Assembly: GCF_037975245.1 (NCBI RefSeq) | Contig: NC_092568.1 | Location: forward strand, 6,989,501 to 7,053,500 | Length of the DNA stretch: 64,000 nucleotides | Source of the DNA: Apostichopus japonicus | Taxonomy: Eukaryota; Echinodermata; Holothuroidea; Aspidochirotida; Stichopodidae | Direction: 5' to 3' | Part shown: positions 1 through 55,580 of the stretch, in pieces | How positions within the stretch are numbered: the stretch's first letter is position 1 | How the letters are laid out: each line of letters opens with the position of its first letter | Notes under the pieces: model-generated | Told to the model about the DNA's origin: nothing | Seen by the model: the letters and a program-made list of their open reading frames with translations, nothing else | Database searches by the model: none | Position numbers and translations under genes: made by a program

Positions 1-337
1 AGGTTGGCTATAAACATCAAAGAGAGGAGAGAGGAGGTTTGGTAGAGGCGAGTAATGCAGCTTTTGAGAGAAATGTCTACGACCCTCATAACACAGCAAG
101 GGCAAACTGAATTGACTTTCTACATTCTCATCTCAAAACAACAAACTACACTACGGCCATCCAAATCCATTTCCACCAAACACCAACCCTGCCCCCCCAC
201 CTTTTCTATCTCTCTACCCACCAGTCATTTCACCTTTATAAATCACATCATTAACCCAGTTTGTGTCTATTAATCTGTTTTGAGGATATACAAATAGCAC
301 ATTTCTTCATGTATGCAGCAGAATGATATTACTTTTG

Positions 338-452
338 TACTACTACTACTACTAATACTACTACTACTTCTACTACTATTACTACTAAGACTACTACTAC
401 TACTACTTCTACTACTACTACTTCTACTACTACTACTACTACTACAACTACT
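338..452. repeat. (TAC)n trinucleotide microsatellite
   Basis: About 115 bp of ACT/TAC units with a few interruptions. It produces Leu- or Ser-run frames on both strands that are not genes. Confidence 0.9.
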
Positions 453-1345
453 AGATATCATGAGTATTAATACTCTCAATACTCCACACATACCTCTTTT
501 CTTATGCTGTCAGCCGCATTCTTGGCCGTTATTTTTAGGCCAGTGTTGTCCGTTACGTTCTGTCTGACGATGATACTACCAGCTGAGAACTATATGAGAA
601 GAGAAGACATTCAGGACTCAATAACAATCAATAACGATGTTTGATTAATTAATTTTGTTAGGATGATATTAAAAATACCAGAGGATAAAAAGTAAAATGG
701 AAATTGTCTAAAATCATGAGCATCAAAAATGTCAATTAGGTATGTTATCATGTCATTTAGCCTAGAACAAACATTCCCACCAAAATTCAGACAACGCCTT
801 ACACCACGGCTATCCGTTATCATGTTTTCCAGTTCATGACTCAGGCAATGGCAATCTTTTCAAGGCCCCTTAATTGGCGGAGAGCATCAATGTGACCCTT
901 TGGATAACATGCAACACTATTTTACGGTCCTTCATAAATTTGTAATGCATTTAAATTCTGTTTTTTTTTGTACGCCATAAAGTCTGATGTTTCCCTATCA
1001 ATTGTTGTATTCTGAGGGACTGATTTAATCGCAGGGATGAGCCTGTGGTAAAAAACAAAATCACAGAACTTTGCTCCACTTTGCATTTGCTACAGTGTGT
1101 TAGGATAATAGTTTTTGTCCCAGAGGTAGAAAAGAAATCACGGATATTCCGCGAATTCGAGGAAAAATCTCATGCCTGTAATTGTCTGTGTGTAAGACTT
1201 AAGTCTAGTAGTTCAGTCACATCATTTGGTGAGCCTCAGATGTGGTAAAAATGGACATTTATCAAAAAAATTTGAAAAGGGGATCATAAGGAGCAACATA
1301 GAACACTAGCAGTGCTTTACAACAGTCTATTATATGCAAATTAGT

Positions 1346-1351
1346 TTTATT
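1346..1351 (-). terminator. Candidate polyadenylation signal of the modular gene
   Basis: AATAAA on the minus strand, about 570 bp below the tentative stop codon. A chance match is quite possible in AT-rich DNA. Confidence 0.15.
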
Positions 1352-1921
1352 GTTCCTAAAAGTCAACTTTTCAGGGTCCAGTATATGACATCAAAGGATT
1401 ATAGGAATAAATACAATTCAAATATGAAGCACACTTGAGGAAGTGACTTCAAACGACGAACGAACCAAAAAGTTACTCACTTCAAAATCAAGGAAGACGG
1501 TTTCGACTAGAGAACTCGACGATTGTATCAGAGCTTGTTTCAAAGCACTAACGACAAGAAAGAGAGAGAAAGAAAGAAAAGCAGGGAAAATGACAGAAAT
1601 GTATTTAAAACATTATTTTAAAAGGGTGTCATTGCTCAAGAAATGCACTTATTAAACAAGTACCCCCCAAACCCTCTTCTCCAAAAAAAATCAAGAAAAA
1701 AAAAATGGAAAGAAAAATTCCACTTCTCTTTCCTGCAATTATTCTCTAACTTTACACATTAGTATCTTTCCCTGATGGAGCCTGATGAAAAACATTTTTG
1801 GGTGCCGAAAATGACACAACTTAATATAATTTGTTTTTTAAACTTTTTGACTCTTTTTAACATTGCAAGCAGGCAATCTGCCTGTCACTTATTTCCCAGG
1901 CATTGAAAATCAAATCACAAT

Positions 1922-2075
1922 TTAGTTGATATAGTCTACAAAAATGACTTTCATCGACACTGCTGTGAAGTCAACAAAGTTAGTTGTAGTTTGCACATGA
2001 CACAACTCGTCAGTGAGCTTGTCGACAGGGGAGTATAGGCCCATTACATTTGTTTTGGGTTGAGAAACTATAACT
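1922..2075 (-). CDS. Possible terminal exon with stop
   Basis: Follows the 2289-2363 candidate in phase if spliced at the weak acceptor aataag. It encodes 50 residues, including VDKLTDELCHVQTTTNFVDF, and stops TAA at 1924-1922. Amphipathic spacing would suit the second half of a SEA-like fold, but the acceptor is poor. A candidate AATAAA lies at 1351-1346 (minus). Confidence 0.2.
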
Positions 2076-2288
2076 CTTATTGTGTTCGTACGAAACACTT
2101 ATGCACTTAGGTAGGTCCTTGAGTGCAACGCAAGTGGCCAATTTCCTCAAAAAAGAGGTAATATAGAAATGAAATTAGGTGTGAAATGCACCCAGATTAT
2201 TTTAATCTCAAGAAAGAAAAAAAATATACCATTAAATTCTTAACGATAACAATATGAACTAAAAAGTTAATATTACTTAACAACTTAC

Positions 2289-2363
2289 TTTGCAAATTCT
2301 GTTTCTAGTCCTGAGATATCTTCGTACTTTCCAGACAGTGTGTAAGTTACCTCCTGCACAAGT
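2289..2363 (-). CDS. Possible exon with SEA-like strand/helix
   Basis: Strong acceptor (ttttaatatcag) and donor gtaagt; 75 nt, in-phase 2, out-phase 2. Encodes QEVTYTLSGKYEDIS then GLETEFAK, protein-like in composition and resembling part of a SEA-type domain. If the donor is skipped, the frame stops at once (TAA at 2288-2286), so it could be terminal. Confidence 0.33.
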
Positions 2364-2410
2364 CTGATATTAAAATAACAGCAAAAGAGACTATTATAGA
2401 AACAGAATAT

Positions 2411-2757
2411 AATTCATATACCATATGGCACCATACCAAGTGCCATTATACCAAGTGGTAACATACCATGCTGTGCAATACCATTTGACAAATATCATAT
2501 GGTGCCATACCATGTGGTGGCATACCATATGGTGCCATACAGTGTGCGTGTGATACCATTAGTATGGTACCATGTGTTGCGGTACCATGTGGCATGGTAC
2601 CATGTGGTTTCATACCATGTGGGGAAGTACCATGTGGTGCCATACCATGTGGTCTTGTATCATGTGGGAAAGTACCATGTGGTGCCACCCCATGTGGTGT
2701 TGTATCATGTGGGACAAAACCATGTGGGTAAGTACCATGTGGTGCCACACCACGTGA
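2411..2757. repeat. Minisatellite, ~15-bp unit (taccatgtggtgcca type)
   Basis: About 345 bp of imperfect head-to-tail units with alternating spacing. Low-complexity frames stay open on both strands. It lies in the presumed last introns of the modular gene. Confidence 0.85.
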
Positions 2758-3000
2758 AAACAAACTGAACTTGAATACTTAAACTACAAGTTCACTATTA
2801 GAGCAATATATCAAAGACAAAATGGGATTAGGTGGATTCATCATACACCTGGGAAATAACAGAATATGTTCAATAATGCTGGAGAAGCTTAAGAAATAAG
2901 GTTTATTAAAAAAAAAATGGACACTGACTGAATAGCTTAGATTAGGTATATAATTATAATTTTACAAACATGCTATTATGCAAGATATGACTTTACTTAC

Positions 3001-3085
3001 ACTGTTGGTTGAGTCAAAGAGCACACAAATGGTTGTAGCATGAAGGGGAAGAAAAGAGTAGATATATGATTAATGTGAAAATTTA
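3001..3085 (-). CDS. Doubtful exon after exon 35
   Basis: Perfect donor gtaagt at 3000-2995. With the only available acceptor (caag at 3086-3087) an open 85-nt exon with in-phase 1 and out-phase 2 results, which fits between exon 35 and the candidate below. Its product has one Cys and no recognisable module. Offered only because the phases link. Confidence 0.2.
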
Positions 3086-4005
3086 CTTGACAATAATGTA
3101 AAAATAATATCAGACATTCAATCCTTTTCTGAAAATAGGTACAACAACTTGTTTTATCAACTGCTGCAATACAGGGTTTTCAATTCATGCAGCAAACAGT
3201 AGCTCTTAAAAAAACCTAAGAAATTTCATACAATTGCAAATTATATTAAAATACAGTCAGTTTTTTTCTTTCTGTAATAACAAGTTTTATATAAAATATA
3301 GTAATACTTTAAATAGACATTTTTCAACATAGTATCCTGACATCTCATATTGCTGTGAGCTAATGCCTACACACATGTTTGGAGCCAGAATCACTTGCTC
3401 GATCAATCGACCTACCAAACAACCGATCAATCAATCAATTAATCCATCGATATGAAGCAAGCACACTACACCATGAAATAAACTAGCGTTGCTGTTGAAC
3501 TCATAAACACTGGCCATTTTCTCTCAGATTGCAATAAAATATTCCGAGCGACAAGTTTCTTGCAAACAAACCATACTCTAAACTGACAGTTATCGGATTG
3601 AAATGTTTTAAAAGAGTGTGTCTATTTCAGGTTCATGAAAAGGGTGCAATATCCACTCCTCCAAAATCTCTAAAACGTAATTACTACGCTCTGACTATTT
3701 CCCTTTATAAGCAAACCACATACTAGAATTCAACTAGGATTTCATATGAAGGATTCTCGATGACTTTTCTGTCGGGCCATGCAGAGAGAAACATTGGTTG
3801 AACCAAAATCTCATTGTACCTATAGAGTATGTATTGTATGTATTTGTATGTATTTTAGATGCTCCTGCAAGCAGGAACTTGCGAAGAAGCCTCATTGGCT
3901 CATCAAAGCCGCAAGCTGACCACAGTCAGTCTCCTACATTCATATTTAACGTCCATGATTATGAATTATCAACAATTCTGTAACTGGACGACATACATTC
4001 ATCTT

Positions 4006-4071
4006 GGAGTGACTCGAACTGGGGACCTTATGATTGGAAGGCATCAGTGTTAACCACTGAGCTATCACTCC
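4006..4071 (-). repeat. tRNA-like SINE head
   Basis: On the minus strand a 7-bp acceptor-like stem (GGAGTGA with TCACTCC), an A-box (TAGCTCAGTGGTTA) and a B-box (AGTTCGAGTCA) are present, but the T-stem does not pair. Best read as the RNA-polymerase-III head of a tRNA-derived SINE rather than a functional tRNA. Confidence 0.5.
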
Positions 4072-4380
4072 ACAACAGGTGCAATGTAGGCTGGTAAGGT
4101 GTTCAAGTCTAAGGTGCAGAGGGCCCGCAGATCCCATTAGCACATGACGTTGGGCCGATTTTTTCAGTGGGTCTGATTGGTATCTTTTTCTAAACATGCC
4201 AAATATTTTATTTCACATTTTTCTAGACAAAGATAAGTATTTTGAACTCAAAAGAGTATAGAATTAAGTCTTTTGCAATCTTCTAAAAGATATATAAACA
4301 AACTTTAGATAAATTCATCCAAATTTCATAGCATGCCACATTTTGAATTTTTCCCTGTTCCTTCACATATTCACACTCAC

Positions 4381-46611
<42,231 letters not shown>

Positions 46612-46654
46612 ACTGACAATTCACATTAAAGTTGAAGCTATAGATGAAAAGAAG

Positions 46655-46690
46655 GTTGCTGTTGATTCTCTTAGTTTTGCGTTATATTTG
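46655..46690 (-). promoter_or_regulatory. Possible TATA-like core promoter of the modular gene
   Basis: On the minus strand AAATATAAC lies about 70-75 bp upstream of the ATG, with a pyrimidine/TCA context about 25-30 bp further on that could start a short leader. This is weak: an upstream non-coding exon spliced close to the ATG would look the same. Confidence 0.2.
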
Positions 46691-47735
46691 GTGTACTGCT
46701 TCCTGTTATATTAATTGCTTCAAAATCCAAACCACAAAATTCCCGAGCTCCGAGGCCTCTTCTCATTCAGCAAATGAAAGAAAAAAACCTGGACAGAGAG
46801 AGAGTGAGAAAATCTTTTATTATTTTCTTCGGGTCCAACTTCACCGACCTTTTTGTATAGAGAGAGACTATATATTTTAATCAAAATTTGTTCACACTAA
46901 TGTTTATTTGTAGGAAAAACAAAAGTCACTGGCAAATTGAGGCACTGAAATTTTGTACAGGTTCCTCACCTCACCCCACCTTACCCAATTCCCCAAATCC
47001 TGGACCCTAAACAATTTGCTACTGAGGGGCCAAACGTCTAAGCATTGTTCAGTAATAATGAAATTATTTACTGTGGCGGCTCCAAGCACGCGATAAACAC
47101 CATTGCTGTGAGAGTTATTTGGAGCAGGGATTTACTCCGGCACCCCCCCCCCAAAAAAAAAAATCCGGACACGGAGGCCCATCTTTCTGCTTCATCTCCT
47201 ACCATGTGGCGGCCACGGCAGCTTCTTCAAAGAATGGACCAGGGCTTTAAACAACTTATGGGGCTAAGGAATCGTGGCCTATAGTCCACAGTAAAAGAAT
47301 AATTGGCATCTCAGCTCATGCATATGCATACGTCCGCATTGTCTGTCAAAATGACTTGAGTTTAATTTCTCATCTAATATCGTTTTCTTCGTTTCTAAAT
47401 TATTTACCTGCCACGGTATATATTATATTTATAGTGTAGATAATTGTTTCCAGAATGCTATAAAACATCATCACAAATAAGAAAGAAGAAAAAATAAGGA
47501 GGAACTGCTAAAGATGATAAAACAATCAGTTAACGTGCTTCTTTAACATTGTCATTGATGTTAACCCATTTGTTCGCATGTTATATATATGTACTCAGCA
47601 AATATCACATATATAGATTACGTCGGTCTTTCCGCCAGGTTCTTTTCTTGTAGGCCTACTTTACCGCTGTAATCTAGACTAGGAATACAAATAACATGCA
47701 ATCGCATTTTGTTTGAAGTGTGGTAACCCATTCAT

Positions 47736-47842
<107 letters not shown>

Positions 47843-49924
47843 ACTTTTAATACGCTTTCAATGTTCCTGCTCGAGTGAGTTGAGAGTCTTTGGAGACTTT
47901 TGAAGTCTTTGGCCTGCAACAAACTTGGATTACCGTGAGGTTGACCAATGTCTACAAATAGCTCTCTAGAATGAATGAAGTGGGAAATGGCACTGAAATG
48001 TTGGCCTATGGTATACTCTACATATCTCGCCCTTCTACCCCCCCCCCCCCACCCGCACCGGCCCTACCCACCCATCATCAGAAAAGCGGTTGATTTATTA
48101 GTCTACACCCACCCTGGGTAACATAAACACTTCTCCATCCTCACAGGTCTCGCACCACAATTAATTGTTCCAATCGACTTACACACACTTAACTCATCAC
48201 TTTCAAGACCTGCCAAAGCATAGGTAGAAGTTTCCAACTGGTTCATCCTACCCACCACATGATAGCTGAGATATTCGCCTATCATGGCACTTACAAACTT
48301 CCACATTATGACTGTTTAGATTTTGAGCTAGAAGAGGAGCAAGTTTAGCATACTGAACCCACACCCTTCCATCTGCTCGCTCGGAGTAATATCAACATTT
48401 AACTAAATTTTCTAAAATGGTTTTTTATCACCTTCGATCCTCCCTATTTCCACACCATCTGTACTTAAAATTATGCTCTTTCATATAAAGGCAGAACAAA
48501 CAATGACAGTAACATGCCTAAACAAGCTTTACCTTAGGTACTTTTACTTTTCTTCTCTGACATTGGTTAACCTTTCGAGCGGATGAACACTACTCTAATT
48601 GTGGTGAGGTACCTACATAGATTTTAACTGCATTGTACAGTCTTGCGGTATAGTCTATATATAGTTTTCACTATGCTACGAAGTCAAATGCTAACACCGT
48701 GTGCTTTCAAATGAAAAATGGTATACAAGGAACTGGTTTTGTGGGAATTAGTAACTAAGTGATTCCTTTTAGTTTGCAAGTTGTTTGAGTTACCACCGAA
48801 AACCAAATACGATCACGGCCGCTGTATAGGTGTTCTTACACTACACGAGGATATAAGACACAATTCTTACGGTAATTTATTCTGCAGTAAGACCTTAACG
48901 ATAGTAGAGGCTTAACTTATTTATACATAATGTACAGATTAACAAAACAATGATAATTGAAGAGACATAATAAAAACTAGCTCTCATTTTATTTGGTAAC
49001 TAATATGATTAACAACTAGCTGAAAATGAAAATGAATAACTGAACTTTGCGTGTCGATCTTACCTTGAATATAGAATGCGTATAGAGAGCGATTTTTCCC
49101 CTGTAGGTTTGTTGTTGTTGTATAAGAAGCGGATAGATAATGAAACCAAATGAACGGATTCGATTTGTATAGATAGAACACAGTAGAAAACCTTTGTATA
49201 ATAGAACAATCACTGCATGGTATGAATGTATGGACAAACGATATGCACGATTCGTCGGTAAAACTGTTATGCCATATTTCATATATTGTATACAAATGCA
49301 TGCATGGTTTTGAATAGCTTCTCAGTTATGGTCATGGGTCAGTGCTTAACAATATGCGAGATTTTGCTGGGAAAGCATGCTGCGACGTCCTTTTGGGATA
49401 TATTGCTACGTATAGGAAACTATGCACAGATTTAAGCCTGCGATGAAAGCTGCTTCTATATGCCGCACTGTTTGAGTTTGGTTTAGAGGTTCCGTCCGTT
49501 TGTGACGTAGGCCTAATGCATTATTCATCGCGATATCCTTTGCAGGCTAGAGCGATCTAAAGAGATCTGATTCGTCCGGTTGAGTCACACAAGTAAAAAC
49601 CTCTACGTCATGGACGCGTGACAGAAGACTAGTGCAAGACACGAACATTCGTTTAGAATAAGCTACTCTCTGTTTCTAGATTACGGAGATGTTAACCGAG
49701 ACTGGCCTTGTAGATAACGGGGTAGGGGGGGGGGCAGGGAGATTGAATTGCAGACCAGTCTGTTTAATTGGGGTTTTGCCGGGAAAAGTGATAATCTGTT
49801 CAGCAATTTTCCAAGGTGACTACAATTAAGGGATTGTCACGAACTTTTCACAAAGCAAATCTCAATTAGAAGGAGGGAAAGCCCTCACCCTCAACATCTC
49901 ATTGGCCTGCCCGTCCTCGTGCCG

Positions 49925-50818
49925 TTTGGGATCGTCGGTGGTACACTGAAGGGATCGTAGGTGGTACAATGAAGGGATCGTAGGTGGTACATCGAAGGGA
50001 TCGTAGGTGGCACACTGTTCAAAGGGGTCGTAGGTGGCACACTGAAGGGATCGTAGGTGGCACACTGAAGGAATCGTAGGTGGCACACTGAAAGGACCGT
50101 AGGTGGCACACTGAAGGGATCGTAGGTAGCACACTGAAAGGATCGTAGGTGGCACACTGAAGGAATCGTAGGTGGCACACTGAAGGGATCGTAGGTGGCA
50201 CACTGAAGGAATCGTAGGTGGTACATCGAAGGGATCGTAGGTGGCACACTGTTCAAAGGGGTCGTAGGTGGCACTCTGAAGGGATCGTAGTTGGCACACT
50301 GAAGGGATCGTAGGTGGCACACTGAAAGGACCGTAGGTGGCACACTGAAGGGATCGTAGGTAGCACACTGAAGGGATCGTAGGTGGCACACTGAAGGGAT
50401 CGTAGGTAGCACACTGAAGGAATCGTAGGTGGTACATCGAAGGGATCGTAGGTGGCACACTGTTCAAAGGGGTCGTAGGTGGCACACTGAAGGGATCGTA
50501 GTTGGCACACTGAAGGGATCGTAGGTGGCACACTGAAAGGACCGTAGGTGGCACACTGAAGGGATCGTAGGTGGCACACTGAAGGGATCGTAGGTGGCAC
50601 ACTGAAGGAATCGTAGGTGGCACACTGAAGGGATCGTAGGTGGCACACTGAAGGGATCGTAGGTGGCACACTAAAGGGATCGTAGGTGGCACACTGAAGG
50701 AATCGTAGGTGGCACACTGAAGGGATCGTAGGTGGCACACTGAAGGGATAGTAGGTGGCACACTGAAGGGATCGTAGGTGGCACACTGAAGGGATTGTAG
50801 GTGGCACACTGAAGGAAT
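49925..50818. repeat. 23-bp minisatellite, about 39 copies, with higher-order structure
   Basis: Unit gatcgtaggtggcacactga plus agg. Every three units (69 bp) make 23 codons, so all three minus frames stay open (up to 315 codons) as shadows of one peptide repeat. A variant block with gttcaaaggggtcgtagg recurs at 50010, 50249 and 50461, giving a ~212-240-bp higher-order period. Confidence 0.92.
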
Positions 50819-51047
50819 GGGTTTCGTTTCATACTAACAACGAATAGTTTTTTAAAGGGACATGTAACGGATGGGCGTTGTGATACGAGATCATTGTGAT
50901 TATACTGTACATTGTTTATATTAATATGGAACAACCTCAAATATAGGCCTAGATATAATCTATCAAAATATATCTAGGAGCCCCCTCGGGTATCAATCAC
51001 ACACGCCATCAATGATTCGGGGGGTGGGAGGTGGAGAAACGAAATTG

Positions 51048-51415
51048 ATCAACGAGCTGGATCATCGCTTAAACTTTGATACTTTTTGACCGGATGTTTG
51101 ATTAAGCTAGTGAACATCACATAACAAGCTTAAAAGTCAAAGGCTAGTCGAAAACGTTCAAAAATCAACGAGCTGGCTTTTTTCGCTTAAACTTTGTTCA
51201 ATGATACGTTTTGGCCGGATGTCTGTTCAAGCTAGGTTACATCACATAACAAGCTAAGAAGTCAAAGGTTAGTCGAAAACGTTCAAAAATCAACGAGCTG
51301 GCTTTTTTTCGCTTAAACTTTGTTCAATGATACGTTTTGGCCGGATGTCTGTTCAAGCTAATGAACATCACATAACAAGCTTAGAAGTCAAAGGCTAGTC
51401 GAATACGTTCAAACT
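51048..51415. repeat. Tandem repeat, 3 copies of 117-123 bp
   Basis: atcaacgagctgg at 51049, 51166 and 51289, each followed by ttcgcttaaactttg, ggccggatgt and catcacataacaagct. Confidence 0.85.
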
Positions 51416-52794
51416 CTGCGTCACAAATAGCTATTGCAGTAAATGTCCTAAAATACTATAGCGATCAAAATGTGCTTTCAACCGTGACAACTCAGATAGC
51501 TCAGGTGCCGGTTTGTACTTGTTACACCTATAGTTAACCAGACAATACCGTATTCACGCTGTCACTAGGCAACCCAATTCATTAGGCATTTGCTGTATAA
51601 GCAAGAAATATTTACCAAATTTGTCAACGTACGCTGTTTGTTCACCCCAAATTCTTTACAAACAGTTGACGCCTACAATATTGTCGCCTTTATATGTACA
51701 AGTTACAAGTATTCCAATCAGACTATATAACATGCGGTAAGCATTGCCTTATATGGACATACACTAATAGCTTAAATTACAAAATATCGATTAAGACTGA
51801 TCAACTTATAGGCGAGAATCGGACCTGTTATTCGAGTACAACAGAACAGTACAATTCCATATCTTAATGAGCAAAGTAAGATGCCATTTAAGGCACTAAG
51901 CGTCGGATACAAGTCTTAGGCAAGCATGAGTACAGGTCCTCTAGCCTAGGAAGCCGGTGGAGTTCTTGCGTATTAAACCCCTCATTGTGGGGGTGGGATG
52001 GGGTGGGGTGGGGAGGGACAGCACAGTCACCGCCGGGGTGGGCTGTTGTTAAGGTGTTTTTCTTGGCGAGAGTAATCTGGGGCATCCTCCCTCTCCGGCT
52101 AAAGGCAAGCTCTCTCCGACATTGCCTAACGTTCCCTTATCTTGTTTCTTGCTTTTTTTTTTTTTTTATCTTCTTCCATCTGTTTAAAGTAACCGACTGA
52201 GTGATTTTTTGTTTTTTCCAATATCATTTGCTTTTCGCTCTTTCCCACAATCTTTTCCTACATGTAGGCTCTAACAGGATTATATTCCCCATTTCAAGTA
52301 CATTTAACTATTAAAGTTTGAATACGTCGACATATATGTAAAATATGGGATTTCTGGGTACTATGGTCGTACTTTCGTACAAAAAAAAAGAAAACCGAAG
52401 AAGAAAAGGGGGTTTAGAACATGTAATGCATGTTGCCTCTTCTCACCATTCCCCCTCCCGCCCCCCCTCCCCAAACATGTCCCTCTTGGACACCATTCCT
52501 TCTCAAACTGAACGCGAACTGGTCTATATGGCTCTGGCTGTACTAAATTAAAGAAGTTCCAGGCGAGCTGAAAGAGTTCCAACTCAATTTCGTGTTTTCA
52601 CATTAAAAGCATTTTCCGGTGGCTAAAGTTGATTGCTGAACAAATTGCTGGAAATTGTCTGAATCTAAAGTCTCTGAAAACCACATCCTCTTAGCAGTTT
52701 GTATTGCCAAAAAATTAATGTTCAAAATTTAGTGATATTTTGTAACTGCATCCACAAACAAGAAGAATAATTCTGAAAAAGATACATTTTGATG

Positions 52795-53060
52795 AAATTC
52801 TAAGTACAGAGAACTTTGGTAGCTATGCAAACATTCCAAATGAAATTAGTTTTCAAGGATAAATCAACAAGAAGATTATAATAGCCTTAGAAGTTAAAGC
52901 TTCCATAGAGCATTTGACAAGATGATATCACAGACCCCTACTACTGTGATCCAACTTCCTGGAGTTTTAAACAGTCAAACTAGGTTACATTCAGTCAACT
53001 ATATCTCGAGACTCGAGCTAGGGGCATGATTCTGAGATGGTGGTTTCCTTTCATAACGAT
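52795..53060. repeat. Unnamed interspersed repeat, copy B
   Basis: Same order of segments as 22190-22530 (gatgaaattctaagtacaga, ttttcaaggataaatcaaca). Confidence 0.6.
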
Positions 53061-53319
53061 TTATTGGAATTTAAAGCTACTATAGAACCAGAATACAATA
53101 TTCATTGTGGTTTCGATGAATGTATCATGAGCAAATTTCTTCATGAATCTGACGTAATGTATAGTGATGGTGTACAACATACATGATCTTAGTTATACAA
53201 TGGAAAGCAGTGTGATGTGACAAACAATTAATTCACAATGGCACAGGCTGTCCTGAAATGACCATTGACCACAACAACAGGCTTCTTGTACTAAATGTGA
53301 AAGATATATCAACATACTA

Positions 53320-54140
53320 AATATGACATCTATCCTTGTTGAAATATTGTGTAAAACATGTTTTTCACAATTTGACCCCTGATGATTGACCTCCGCCCGC
53401 AACATTAGGCATCTTGTACTCAACGTGGTACAAATAAATACCAAACATGCGATCTGTCCAAGCTTCCCTTGCGAAATTATGTTTAGGAAGGTGTTAGTGT
53501 AGAGAGACAGGTAAGAGGGGGAGTGAAGTAAATGTTTGGCATTTGTTGACTTCAAATGACCTTTGACCTCCACCAAAAGCAATAATAGACTCCTTAAATT
53601 TGATATGGTACATCTACAAACCAAATATGAGATCTATCCAAGGCTCCCTTCTTGCAATATGTTTACAAGGCTTTCACGATTTGACCTGTTGTAAGAGGGG
53701 GAGTGAAGTAAATGTTTGGCATTTGTTGACTTCAAATGACCTTTGACCTCCACCAAAAGCAATAATAGACTCCTTAAATTTGATATGGTACATCTACAAA
53801 CCAAATATGAGATCTATCCAAGGCTCCCTTCTTGCAATATGTTTACAAGGCTTTCACGATTTGACCTGTTGTCCCCAAATGACATTTGACCTGCGCCAAA
53901 ATCAATAGGTTTCTTTGACTCAGTGTTATACACCTTCATACCAAGTATGAGATCTGCCTTAGCTTCCCTTCTTGAGATATCGTGTTTACAAGGTTTATAC
54001 AATTTGACCCCTGGTAACCCCAAATGACCTTTGACCTCCACAAAAAACACTAGGCTTCATGTATTTAATGTGGTACTTCTACACACCAAATATGAATTGG
54101 TCCGTCCTTCATTTCTTGAAATATCGTGTTTTCTGGGCGT
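53320..54140. repeat. ~170-180-bp tandem array of GACCTTTGACC repeat
   Basis: About five units, each with ccaaatatgagatct-ccaaggctccctt, gtgtttacaagg, atttgaccc and aaatgacctttgacctccac. Two adjacent units (53512-53691 and 53692-53871) are identical base for base as far as I can compare. Confidence 0.8.
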
Positions 54141-55507
54141 CACAAACGCCATACTGAATGGAAAGGTTACGATTATCATCGAAACAAAGAACAAATACCC
54201 CAGACATCATCTACAATGGCCTGACATGCGTTTCCAAAACTTAACCTATATGTACAGTGTTTTATTTATGTTTCGATCTATAGGCAACAAATGCATCGAA
54301 TCATAATGGAAATGAAAGTTACTTTGGGGATTAAACAGTGTTATTAGGTGTGTTTTTTTTTTAAATAAAGCCAAAGATAAACATTTCCTTGGAAACTGTC
54401 AGTAAATGGCGAACGAAAATATACATTTTCTTTTCGTTTGGTAAACCGAGCAACGTTTCCATAAATAAAAAAATGGCCGATAAAACATACACACGGAAAA
54501 AGGAAAGACGTAAACATCGCTTTGTAAATGACACAAAAAGTATTTATTTACACAATCATGAGATTGCCCCCTGTAATCATTACACATTACAGCTCTTCCT
54601 GGATGTCTGGAAAGGTAAATTGGTAAAAAAAACAAAGTAGGGATTGTACAAAATACACAAATGTTTATGTGTGTATATTTGGGTGAGTGAGGACAATGTC
54701 ATTGAGAGCCTGGCCAGGTCCTGGGGACAATTACATCGTTAAGTACCTTAGTTTGATGTCTGATTTTTCCTTAATGAAATGAAACTAAGAATATGTTATT
54801 CATTATCCAATTTTTTCATGGGCCAACCTTATTCATCCTGGACTTCCCCCTCGAAAGGTTTGGGGGTGGGGGGGGGGAGGGGTGGGGGAGAGGACATAAC
54901 TAAAAGTTAACATAATATGAAAATTTACATCCCTTTTTTGTCTGACCTCAAAGGTCTTATTTGTAAGAAAATAATGGCATTAGAATTAAAGAAGTTTCCT
55001 TGGTGACATCACACAATAGAAGAACATACTAGAATCTAGTTTGGTACTATGTCTACACATCTATGTCTTTTTTCTTCATTAATTAATCAATCAATCAATA
55101 TGAATCTCTAAAATTCTGCCTCTGAAGTTAATGGAGATCCTGCACATTTGGTTTTACAGAATACAAACCAAATTTCCAAATGTCATTCAAAGTCTGTTTT
55201 ACAGACTTCACCTCAAGTCACAAACATTATAATTGAAAGTAAAACTGTGAGTGAATGGACAATTTCCCAGTCAGTTTTTCCGGAGTTCATTTACTTAGGT
55301 ATACTTTACAAATATTTAAAAAAAAAAAATCAGAATTTCTCATTTTGAAAGCTCTTCCCTGCTGCTGTTGGCTGGGTTGTATCGAATGAAACTGGGGGAT
55401 GATCCCTGGTTACAGGGTATGCAAGGTACTGTGGCTTCTGACTGATCCCCCTCTGCCCCCCTCCCCCCAGCAAAGTAATGTCTATATAGGGATCACCACC
55501 AACTCAG

Positions 55508-55580
55508 GGATGGATATCTCAGTAGGTAAAGCAAGGGGCTACTGATCCAGAGGTAACTGGTTAAAGTTCCATTTTTAGCC
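55508..55580 (+). repeat. Degenerate tRNA-like SINE head
   Basis: GGATGGATATCTCAGTAGGT resembles an A-box, and GGTTAAAGTTCC a decayed B-box 45 bp later. The stems are incomplete. Confidence 0.35.

Larger units (their letters stand above)
1..1921. other. Left flank: no supported gene
   Basis: Apart from the (TAC)n tract and T/A runs I see no exon. Two open frames (611-823 minus, 1443-1655 plus) lack splice context and recognisable domains. If the modular gene ends near 1.9 kb, its 3' UTR lies here. Confidence 0.4.

Noticed and set aside
611..823. Minus-strand ORF as a terminal exon or RT fragment
   Set aside because: No acceptor linking to upstream exons and no clear motif.
4006..4071. Functional tRNA gene
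   Set aside because: The A-box, B-box and acceptor stem are present but the T-stem does not pair; better a SINE head.
49862..50809. 315-residue minus-strand Cys/Pro repeat protein
   Set aside because: Pure 23-bp minisatellite translation; all three frames give the same peptide, so there is no frame-specific constraint.
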